A stretch of DNA of 64,000 nucleotides, from NCBI GenBank assembly GCA_904066235.2, contig CAJFCV020000006.1:2728001-2792000 (forward strand), written 5' to 3'. Below are positions 38,501-48,500 of this stretch, piece by piece (within the stretch, counting starts at the first letter, position 1; every line of letters starts with the position of its first letter). Made by a program: the position numbers and the translations under genes. This stretch comes from Bursaphelenchus xylophilus. Taxonomy: Eukaryota > Nematoda > Chromadorea > Rhabditida > Aphelenchoididae. A model generated the notes under the pieces. The model ran no database searches. It had not been told where the DNA came from and saw only the letters and a program-made list of their open reading frames with translations.

Positions 38501-38683
38501 TTTTTACATATATATGCTGTCTGCGGGTTATAAGGCAGTTTACACGCCCTTGTTTGATATTTCAACTTCATCCCCCCAGTGAATTACACGATTAGAGCCA
38601 CAGAGCAACACTTGACCCACTGAGTCAACTCTCCCAATTATTTCATTTTATTTTTATTTTCGCGAAAAAATGTGATTTTCTGC
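35547..38683. other. Gene-free stretch left of the gene block
   Basis: No supportable gene. Contains the second copy of the old repeat (about 36165-36350), two related GGAAATGTATTCCAAGTACG-type segments near 36108 and 36541, and a short direct repeat around TCTCTATTACAGCATTAGGA (37375-37432). A GC-rich patch lies at 37440-37520. The last part should hold the promoter of the gene at 38684. Confidence 0.5.
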
Positions 38684-40337
38684 ATGAAACGGCCAACACT
38701 GACCACAAGATGCCTTGCAAATTTTCTGGAGCACAATATAGCAGCAATATCAACTACCACTGCCTTGACTTCAACAGAAGTGGTCGAAAAAATCTTTGTA
38801 TGTTCGAAAGTCATGAATAATATCGGTTTAGCTGCTCAACAACAAGTCTTTGAGTCTCCTCCATGCTGAAAGTGACTCGTTGTTCTTGATCCTTCAACGG
38901 ACTGGGACTGGAATTAAGCTGCGAAATAAATGGACCGTCTATATTGCCTATCATAAACTTCAGAGGTTCCTCTTGATTTCACAGTGTCCAAAAGTGGCTA
39001 TTCAGTTCGACACCGATGGGTTAGGACATATTGTGTTTCGAAAATCGACTGTCATGCTAGCAAGAGCTTTGAAAGGTAAAATTTTATTGATCTCTTGATT
39101 TTTAGGTGGAATGTGTCAAGTGTAACATAATTTAATGGAATTTCTGCAATGCACGGTGAAATAGTCTAATTTTTAGATAATTCATTTATCACTCGGCTCG
39201 ATCTGAACCTTCTACCAACTTCAATCCGGACAGGAAAGGAGAGATGTCTGGTAAAACAAGTTCTGTCCGAAATTATACATAAGACTCGGGAAATCCGAGG
39301 ATTTTCAATGGAATTCTTGCCGTTTTTAGACTTCCTAAGTCGGGAAGGACTTGTAAACCTTGAATACTTGGATGTGAGACTTAGCTATTGCTGGAAATGT
39401 AAGTTTTTTGATTTCTTGTCTAATTTTAGGTACCTCCCATGTATAAGATAATTATGGCCTTTTATCGCTGATTTTTTCAGATCTCCCTCCATTGCTGACT
39501 ATACCAATCAACCACCTTCGAATTCAAGGGGACTTTATCAAGTATCTGGCGTATAGTGAAGGGTGAGAGAGGGTTTATATTATTCATGGGGAATGTAAAC
39601 AAAACTTTTATAACTCTAATATTCTGCAGTCACCAGTTGAATCCACACCTGGAGAAGGTCGAAATTGACAGTACACTGGAATATATTGGAATGCCCGACT
39701 TCATAAATGAATTCAAAAGAGCTATGACCAGTTTCGCCAAGGAAATTTCGAGTCGGGAGAGAGTTTTCATCATAAGAGGGCCGAATTTCTACGAATATGG
39801 GCCGGTAGGTTTATTTTGATATTGGAATCTTTCTGATTCTTCTTTCTTCTGACTTTTAGGTGGATACTTGGTCTTTTTTACGCAGAAAACCCCAACAAAT
39901 GCCATGTATAAGCTCTGAAAATCTACAATATTGGCATAAGGTCTAAAAATCCATAATATTGGCTAACATTCTAGATGACAGACCTGTTAGACACTGTCCA
40001 AATCAATTTATACCGAGCCAACTCGCTGCTTGAGATCGCCACGGCCATCGATGTGAAAATAGACTCCATTCTAATAATTGGAGCTGCTTCTGTCCAAGAT
40101 GTAAGGGAATTTCAAAATTTTTGTGCTCTATTCCTACTACAGATAATTACCCTCAAATTTCAGATCATAATAAGTTCGTGGAAGAAGATCGTCAAGGATT
40201 ATATTAGCTTCAACTTCCTCAAGGTGGAGATGGAGTCCAAAAGTGAAAAAGAAGCGTATTTTACATTGATATCTCATACCGGTACCAAAATCGAGTTTAG
40301 AATTAATTGTACAGAAATTGTCGAGCAAGAGGATTGA
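38684..40337 (+). CDS. Unrecognised nematode protein, possibly F-box/FTH-like
   Basis: 405 residues from eight exons: 38684-38797, 38832-39075, 39177-39398, 39481-39562, 39630-39804, 39860-39940, 39975-40100, 40164-40337 (TGA). Phases 0,1,1,2,0,0,0 agree. Two introns (38798-38831 and 39941-39974) are exactly 34 bp, and each removes stops while joining frames. The N-terminal third contains LTSTEVVEKIF, which faintly recalls an F-box start. The middle is leucine-rich with alternating hydrophobics (NLEYLDVRLSYC), and the C-terminus (KVEMESKSEKEAYFTLIS) recalls the end of nematode FTH/DUF38 proteins. That resemblance is weak and a role in ubiquitin ligase binding is only a guess. No signal peptide or TM is seen. 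It ends 67 bp before the convergent nuo-4 stop. The start is the first ATG in frame and could be earlier. Confidence 0.75.
39574..39589 (+). promoter_or_regulatory. Recurrent intronic motif TTTATATTATTCATGG
   Basis: This exact 16-mer occurs again at 53788-53803. It lies in the 67 bp intron 39563-39629. A member of the motif set described in the findings; function unknown. Confidence 0.45.
39915..39970 (+). repeat. Tandem 28 bp duplication spanning an exon-intron junction
   Basis: 39915-39942 (CTGAAAATCTACAATATTGG...) and 39943-39970 (CTAAAAATCCATAATATTGG...) match at 20 of 28 positions, 18 of the first 21. The second unit makes up most of the 34 bp intron 39941-39974. Confidence 0.65.
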
Positions 40338-40404
40338 ATAAATTTACACTATATAAATTTATTCGTCGTCCTAACGCAGAATAAACATCAGCTTATTACT
40401 ATCC

Positions 40405-42296
40405 TTAATGATGATGAAGATAGTCGGGGTCGTGGCCAATGGCGTACGGATCTAGCAGGTTGTTGTGGCATTCGAATTCGTGCAGATAGACGTCGCGCCA
40501 GTAGTATTCGTACCACGGATCGGGGAGCCTTTGGTCTTCCTCATCTATCCACATGACCTTGGACTTGTCATCGCCTTTTTCGGGGTATTGACCGTAGGCA
40601 TAGCGGCCGCCGAGTACCTAAAACACAATTTCAAAATGCCATTTCTCCCTCAGTATGTCAAAACCGCCTTAACCATCAATCAAAGCCTCTATTTCGGGTC
40701 AAATTATATTATCCATCCCCAAACCACCCACCTCCAGCTTCATGACGTTCAAAAAGTGGTTGGCGTCCAAAATTCCGGTGTAAAGTTCGCTGATTTCGTG
40801 CGCTGGGACTCCGGGGAAGGCATTGTGACGAGCGCGGTTCTTGGTCGTCACCCATCCACGCCAAATGTTATACCAAATCCCGTCTCTTGGCTGATGCCAT
40901 TCCTCATGAACCGAGCCTGAATGCCACTCGAAATAGTCGCAATCAACACGCTCAATGTCCTCAACAATAGAGTCCGGGTCTCCGGGCTCGGTCCAATCGT
41001 AGGTGAGGATCTTGGAATGCTCTCTGGAAAATAAATTTTTTGTCAATACCTAGTATAATATAAATTAGTCAAAAGAATGGCTAGAAAGAACATAAAAATG
41101 AGTCCAATCTACCAAAGAAAGTCTCAAATCACATTTCAAAGTACGACATAATCTAATAAACCTTAATTATGAGTTCAAAATTCATCAAAACATCTTATCC
41201 ACCTAAAACAATAAGAACAAAAATCTCCGAAAAACATACTTGTATTCCTTTAGAGAGTCTTTGTGGGACTCCTTGATAGTCTGGAGATACTTCTCATCGA
41301 CCACACCAGCTTCTCCATCTTGATTTCTCTGCTTAATTCGTTGAACCAACTCAGGGATCTCACAATCCAGATAAACAACAATATGGGGCCAATAGCGCAG
41401 CTGCGTCAGGGCCATTTTTCGGTTCCAATAGTAAAACTTGAAGTCTAAAATACATTGAAATTAAATTTAGACATCACAGCAACACAAATGCTGGTATATA
41501 TAAGTCATTTATCTTACACTCAGGACTCAGATGATCCTTGGCTCTCATGGCATTGACTAGCGCAAAATCCGAGTACGGTGAACTCTCCAGAACAACTCCT
41601 TGGCCAGTATTGAAGATGTGGGCAAGTGCATTCATATATTGCTCCCATTTACAGTCGAATTTGCGGAAACTGTAGCGCGCGACATTATCATCAGTGGGAT
41701 TGGAGTAATAAATCTTCTCATCCGGAATTCTGAATGGCTTAGGGAACTAAAAACAGAATGCAAAAGAAAAAGGACACATACACGATCATAAAAAGTCCGG
41801 AGATCATTTCCATAGGGGTCGATGAGGATGTCATCCATCCGAAACGCCGACATGTACTTGAATCCGAAGGCATCGGCCAAAGCTGGACCAACACTACTCT
41901 GAAAAGCAATTTAATCATAACCGTAAGAAGGAATCTTCTGTAAACGAGCTATAGAAATGATTTTGGTACTAAAGACTAAAGATCCGTGTCCTTTCGAGTT
42001 TCTGATCATAATTTAGATCTAAACATCAAGTATAAAATAAAAAACCCCGTTACCTTTCCTGAAGCAATGTTTCCTTCCAACACAATCAACTTAGAGTTCT
42101 TATGAAGTCGCTTTTTAGTGTAGTCGCGCAAAAAGTGTTTCTGAAAGTATCCACGCTCCTTGTAAGGCCATGGATCTGGATAGTCGTATGGCAAGTCCAA
42201 ATATTCTTTGGTCACAATCCCACGACTTTGAGAGGCGGCCAACGTCTTCGGAAGGAGCCGGCTCAACAGGCCGACCCGGACTATGGACGGAGCCAT
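40405..42296 (-). CDS. nuo-4: NADH dehydrogenase 1 alpha subcomplex subunit 10 (complex I accessory subunit)
   Basis: Orthologue of NDUFA10 / C. elegans NUO-4, an accessory subunit of mitochondrial complex I with a deoxynucleoside-kinase fold, matrix side of the inner membrane. 432 residues. Exons (minus): 42296-42054, 41898-41782, 41746-41518, 41444-41240, 41023-40732, 40617-40405 (TAA). Phases 0,0,1,2,0 agree. Residues 1-26 are Arg/Ser-rich without acidic residues, as in a mitochondrial presequence. The P-loop GNIASGKSS (75-83) is split by the first intron after Lys81. YLDLPYDYPDPWPYKERGY, VVLESSPYSDFALVNAM and VVYLDCEIPELVQRIKQR are characteristic of the family. The C-terminal extension (PEKGDDKSKVMWIDEEDQRL) ends in HHH. 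Intron 41747-41781 is only 35 bp. TTATTTCAG lies directly before the ATG, so the transcript is probably spliced-leader trans-spliced. Confidence 0.96.
40704..40716 (+). promoter_or_regulatory. Recurrent intronic motif copy
   Basis: TTATATTATCCAT in the last intron of nuo-4, opposite in sense to the gene. Part of the motif set described in the findings. Confidence 0.4.
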
Positions 42297-42311
42297 CTGA
42301 AATAAGGAAAA

Positions 42312-42328
42312 TTTATATTGCACATGAG
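42312..42328 (+). promoter_or_regulatory. Recurrent motif copy in the nuo-4 outron
   Basis: TTTATATTGCACATGAG, ending 16 bp upstream of the nuo-4 ATG on the opposite sense. It sits just before the TTATTTCAG acceptor. Function unknown. Confidence 0.45.
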
Positions 42329-42904
42329 GAAAATAGGATGAAATTAAAAGGTCGAGTTAAAACAGTATCTAAAACATTGAAATAGGCACAAAACGGTGGA
42401 TAAGTTATAGGGGCTACGTAGTGGACAGAAAAATTTTTTGAAAGTAAAAACGATTTTTAAACGTCAAAATAAATTTTTAAGAGCAAGTCTAGTATAATAA
42501 AATTAACTGTAAGAAATCCGCATATTAAAAAACTCAAATTTCCCTTACTTTATCGTGACCTACTTGCTCTTTCAAGCTATCTTGCACATGGACAACAAAA
42601 ATCGGAGAAGAATAAAAATCTCTGGCATTCCGTTGCAAACCAACTGATCCCCGCGAAAAATGCGGGCTTTTTAAACTAAAATTTACGTGAGCGCGCCTAC
42701 AGACTTCGGAGAGGGCTGGAATTTTGAGCGATTGAACGGAACACCATAAAAGGTGATATTCAACCCTAAAATTTACCAAATTCCCTCAGGGAATTTGAAA
42801 TTTTCAAAAAATGTAAGGAACTGATTTTGCACTGTGCGTTTTAGGTAAAACCGATTTATTTACAGGCAAAATTTCAAAAACAACAAAAACACTTCGTCTT
42901 ATTT

Positions 42905-44333
42905 TTAGTAAGGGAAATAATGAAGATATTTGAGGACCAATTCCTCTGATGCGGCTCGCCGTTGACGCACAACAAGACCTTCAACAAGCCAGATAGGATC
43001 TGAAAAAAAAGATTACAAATTGTATCCGATAAAGTCGAAAAAATCGCATATCAAAGCCTCAACGCTCACTTTCCAAGATCTCGACCAACTTGGCGTCTAC
43101 TGATTTGAGTCTGAACTTTTCTTCGGGGTTTAACTGCCGGTATTTCACCACCCATTTCGGGACTACTTCAACTGCAACTTGAGCCGCTTGGCGCGTTGTC
43201 ATGTCGTTTACATTGGCATGGAGAAGTCCTTGACGCATGATCTGAAAAGAAATTTTGATAAATTTGAAATTGATGGACTTGTTTTCAAATAATTTTAGAA
43301 TAATGCCTTAGGGTAATAAGGAAATATCCATGGTTTTTGTATAAAATCTCAAACAAAGACTTACAAAAATTGATATTTGGGCTATTTAGAGAACCTATGC
43401 GAAATTTTGAAGAAATTGAAAAGCCATACCAGCATTTACATTGCACTTGACATTAACCTCAACCTACCTCAGTCATCAGCTCAACAAGCCCTTCCGACAC
43501 CTTGTTCTCTCTCAGAATGTCCCTGGCACTTTGTAAAAGAGTATTTAGAACTTGAGGATCTTCCATGGCTTCCTGAACTTTGGCAACATCCGTCTTATTT
43601 GATCGGGCAATGATCATAAGCTTGTTTCTTTGTTGAGGAGTGAAATTCTCGAGAAGTTTGTTCTGGCGGGTGATAAATTTGGCTGAAAGTTTCGTAAAAT
43701 ACGTTTCGCTTATAAATCCTGTTTTATATCCAAAAAATTAAAACTTAATTTTTTGGGATTTTCAATATTTTTCAATTTCATTTTTCATACATATAAGGTA
43801 AGGTACCCTCAACGTGACTTGAGATTTCCCTCAAAATTTTGCCTACTTTTTGTAAATAGGCCATCTATAAATTTCTGAAAAATTCAGCTGTCACTTTTCA
43901 TGGGCAGCCAAGACAAAGATTTCACATTTTTTTTTCCGAGAGACCACGTAAAATGAGGAGCGCCAGCTAGACAAAAAAAAATGTATTTTCATCAATGACT
44001 CCTCGGATTTTTTCGTGGAAAATTAATTTCGTTCTTTGTATTATTTAGCATTAAACACACCTTAAAGCAGCTCATGAAAATTTTAAAGCGAAAATTGCAA
44101 AAAATATTCTCGATTTTCTCCAAATTGCAAGTTAAAAATCCCAAATATTCTTTCAAAAATCATAATTGAAGTTCATGCCAAATTTCAGAAAAATCGAGAA
44201 CATTTTTTTGTCAAATCCTCTTCTCCTTACCTTTGAATCCAGGGACTAATTTTTCGAATAAATCACCCTGATCTAAAGTGTCCAAAGAAACGACAGTAAC
44301 AATCAAGAGTAAAAAAGTAAGCCGAAGTATCAT
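42905..44333 (-). CDS. Unrecognised small secreted alpha-helical protein
   Basis: 194 residues from four exons (minus): 44333-44231, 43682-43468, 43241-43070, 42999-42905 (TAA). Phases 1,0,1 agree. It begins with a clear signal peptide (MILRLTFLLLIVTVVSLD). The mature part is rich in Lys, Glu, Gln and Leu with no cysteine, and looks all-helical (NFTPQQRNKLMIIARS, PQVLNTLLQSARDILREN). One NFT sequon is present. I do not recognise the family. Nematode secreted helical families (DUF148/SXP-RAL-2-like, FAR-like) have similar size and composition, but I see no diagnostic motif. It lies upstream of nuo-4 on the same strand with a 608 bp gap and head-to-head with MED14. Upstream in-frame ATGs exist, but only the chosen one gives a clean signal peptide. 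Confidence 0.75.
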
Positions 44334-45541
44334 TTTGAACCTTTCTAGACAATGTCCGTAACTTCCGAATGTATACGAAAGGTTTTTGAAATTGGACACA
44401 CTTCTTTTAGGGTTTTACTTGGAGATTTTATCTGGTTTCGACGGGATAAGAGGCTAACAAAAAGTCAAATCGCTCGAACAAAGGGTAGATGGGATTGAAA
44501 TCTTAGTTAGTTATGTAACTCGAAGGCAGTCACTCCAAAAGCAAGTTTCAATGGAAAATTTGCGAAAACCACAAAAAACCCATTTTTTGGCGATTACAGT
44601 ATAATACAGCAATCCAGCATAGTTGTTGTCAATTAATAAATTGTTGAGTATAGACAAGAGCATCCAAAAAGCTCAATTTCGAGAGATTTTTATTACCCTA
44701 AACTTGTTTGAGGTCAAATTTTTGATGTAGATGTCATGTATAATATAATTGGCAAAAAATTCTGCAATGCTGTTTCAGAATGAGAAAAAATCTATTTTCT
44801 CGGATAGTAAGATTCCTCAGATTTATAGTTTCCAAGGTGTTATGGTACCATGGCAAATTCTTGCACTTTACCACTTCCCATTTTGGGTCCCAACACGAAA
44901 AGCCTGCATTCTCAGGGTGGAAGCGGAAACAGTCGAAAAATTAAGAAAAAAATATTTTTTATCGGCTGTCTGCTCGGAATCTATTGTTTTGCAATAAATA
45001 GCACGGTTTTAGAGGTAATTACTCACCAGCTCTTGGATAATGAGCCTTTTTATTTAGTACTTTGTTAATTTTAGGTTAAACTAAAGCTTTGCCTTGATTT
45101 TGATGGAAAATTGATGTGAAACTGAAATTTTGAAATATTTTTGGAGTTTATGGAGAACGTTTTGCCGATATTTGGCTGTATTTAATTAATTTCTAGAGAA
45201 ATTTTGATCTTTTTTGGTCAATTAGTTCGTTTGTTGTATTCCCCATGCAAAAATAAAGAAAAAAAACAAAAAAATCGTCAGAAGGCGTTTCTTGAGGTGA
45301 ATAATGAGTTCGTCATGGATTTTGCTCTTTCTCACAACTTTCTCGACTACATTTCCATATTGCTCATGATGAATATCAATTTATGTGAAATTTTTTATTC
45401 ACAGTTATTTACAATAAGTTTCTTCTTAAAAATCATGTGGAACATTTTTTGAAAATATTAATTTAGAAGAATCGAACTTAGTTTCTCTTATTTCATCCAA
45501 AAAAAAGTTTGGAAATGTACTTAAAATTTTTATTGTTTTAG
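44334..45541. other. Divergent promoter region between the secreted-protein gene and MED14
   Basis: It must contain the MED14 5' end. A candidate first exon begins at the ATG at 44850 (MANSCTLPLPILGPNTKSLH...). A weak donor after CAGG at about 44919 (GTGGAA) would join in the right phase to the exon at 45542, but other donors cannot be excluded. A motif copy (CATGTATAATATAA) lies at 44735-44748. Confidence 0.5.
44735..44748 (-). promoter_or_regulatory. Recurrent motif copy upstream of MED14
   Basis: CATGTATAATATAA, minus-sense version of the recurrent motif, between the divergent genes. Confidence 0.4.
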
Positions 45542-48500
45542 GTCAGCTGCCTTTGACCTATGATAAGGTACGGTTAGCAGTGGAACGAGGCAGCCAATCT
45601 CGGGAGGTGATGCGCCAGTCTCTGGGCGTTTTAATGGACCGTCAGAACGCGCCGAATCCTGCCGAGCGCGCCGATCCGGCAGCCAGTAATGGAGTCGTGC
45701 AGCGATTTCCTTTGCCTGAGGTAATGAATTTGATTTATTTGTTTCTTGGTTTTTAGGTAGTGAGATAATGGGATGACCTTCGTGACAGCTCGATTTTCCA
45801 CCTTTACGACTTTGAATAGACTTGTTTTTAGAGATTTTTGAATTCTGCGGCTAGAGTACTATAAATCCATCAATTAATTGGTTGAAAATTGCTCGAAAGC
45901 TGTTCTAGAAGCCGCCAAAAGCCTTGCTAAAAGTCTGGCTTTCTTTTTCTTGAGGTTTCAACTTAATGATTTTATCTTATTTTAGGTCCCAGATCACTAC
46001 AACACCCCGTTCATCCCGCTGAATGTTCTCATCGATTTCGCAGTCCAACACTGCTTTCATGAGCTCACAGTGCTGGCTGAACTCTTACCAAAGAAGAAGG
46101 AGACTGAGCGGAAGATCTCGGTGATTCAATTCGCCCATTCCACTCGATGTATCTTCTTGAAGTTGCTGGCATTAGTAAAGTGGCTTCGACAAACGCGAAA
46201 GTTGGATATAACTAAAAATATTTGCTTTCATCTGGATCAAATCTCCTTCGAATTTGTGGAAACGGCAGATATTTTGTGCCATCTTAGAGATGAACTGCTT
46301 TCTGCAAGGTAATTTATATTGTACTTGACACCAAAAAATTTTTTATTTGTAGCGTGATTTTATGATATTTTCTAGTCCTCAAAGTAAATTTTTGATGGCT
46401 TGAAGACATTTTTGATCCAATGTTTACCTCAGTTTTCTTTCAGAATGCCGATTTTTCAAGTACAACATGCCATGGAAGCGGTTTCAACCGGCCGTTGTAT
46501 TCGAATACCCCAGTGCATTAGAGTATGTACAATTTTATTGCATTTTTAGTGAGTTTAGAAGCGATATATCCCTGAATTGACACTTAAACCGAAGAAGCAG
46601 GCTTTGACCTTATACCGGTTGAATCAGCTGATCCAAAGGCGGCTTGCACTTGAAGCAGCTAATCTCCCCGCCGGCTATAACTCTGTGGAAGTGAGAAATG
46701 GCACTGTAAGTTCTTTTTTATTATTTGTTTTTGCTTTTAGACGGCGAATGGAAGGAGTTGCTATATTATCCATGGATGCTGTTCGAAATTTTTGATATAA
46801 AAGACGAATTTTATAAAATTGCTTGCTTTTTTTGGTCTCATTTGAGAGAAAAATGTGCAATGAAACAAATTGCAGGCAATTCTCACGGCTTACAATGAGT
46901 TCGAAGCCACTGTTTCCCTTCTACCTCCAAGCCCGGGTGCTGAACCTCAATGGCTCCTATTACATCTAAACATACTGGTGGAGGACTACGAAGTCGGTCA
47001 AGGAGCACCTCTTGTCCATCCAATGCAAACCAACTACCTCCACGAAATGTGTCAGCACAAAATGAAGGAGGCGGAAAATGTGGGTCTAGTGTAATATAAA
47101 TAAATATTTTTTTAAGGTTTAATTCACTTTTTTGATTCATTTTTAGCCCCTCACCGCCCTCTACGAAGTCCTGCACAAGTTTTGCATGAAGCTGCAGCTG
47201 GATGTTCTATATTGTCAAGGCCTTTATTTGGTCCGATCCATATCCCCGAAATTCTTGGCCATCGAATCCTACGACCCGAGGAAGGAAAGCCTCGTCTTCT
47301 CATACTGGTCTCAACGAAAATCTCAGCGCCCAGGAAAGAAAACAACACAATTCGAATCGGACTATAGGATACATATCTGGAGAAATCAAAAAGAGCCCAA
47401 TTCGATATTACAAATTAGGCATTCGCCGCCCACAAGACCCTTGCCAGGACTGTATAAAGACAATGGAAGGTGAGAAAAAGTTTATTTTTTTATTTGAGGG
47501 CGGTTGAATTGGAATTGAAGTGGTAAATTTTTCTTTTCGAAATTTTTTTATGTTGTCCATGACCATTTTTGATGTTTTTGGAAAAAACAAGCAGATTTTT
47601 TGATTTTTGTTCGCTTTTTTTGCTATATTCCGAAAATATAGGTACTGTTCATGATGTCAACAATTTTTCCCACGAAAATATTAGTGACTTTGGAGACAGG
47701 TTGACTAATTTGCATCTCAAGGTCATCCGCAAAAATAACCCTCTTTTCTTCTTTTTTACTCATGACTCAAATTGTCGACCTTGGCATGAAATGCTTGGTT
47801 ATTGCCGCTAGTAAAAAATAATCCATTATTTCGCTTGTTTCGGCGATTTTCCACACGAATTTTCGAGTTTTTCATTGTTTTAGAGGTCTTTTTGATGAAT
47901 AATGTAAATTTTGGTTTTAGTTTAACTTCAATTCATCGGCTGGTCAGTGAAACGGTCCTGCTGAGATGTGGGGAGCGTCTGGATCAGGTTTTCAAATTGC
48001 TGAAGTCAATAACGGAGGATGTGAAATCGGAAAAACCGAAAATTCGCATGGTTGGAACGGCCGCGGTCCGATTGTTATTCGACCTTTTGCCCATGGATGA
48101 CTGTGTCGACGAAGAAGCCCTCCAAATAGCGATGAATGCGTTCACTGGAGAGCTGATTTGCACAGTTCCAGCATTAGCGGCGGGCCGAAGAAATGGAAGG
48201 GAAATAAAGGACCTCCCAGAACTGGAAGAGCTCGAAAACAACCTCAAATTGAAAGCTGCGGACAAGAAGAGCGTCAAGAAGGCCCTGCAGAGACTGCAGA
48301 TCAAACTCCTCAAACAACGATTTGAATGGGTGCCCGCAGTCCACTACAGAAAAGTCTTTGAGCCATTTGTAAATATCACTTGTAAAGGCGCGAAACAGAT
48401 CCCACAGGAACGAATATGCTTCCAGTTTTGCTCAGAACCAAAGTATTTTTTGGTAAGTAGAAGCGAAGAGTGATTTGAAAGCAGTTGACGCCGGAATTTG

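Noticed and set aside
40338..42904. The secreted-protein gene and nuo-4 as an operon
   Set aside because: Same strand, but the 608 bp gap is long for a typical nematode operon, and no Ur-like or SL2-type signal could be identified by eye.
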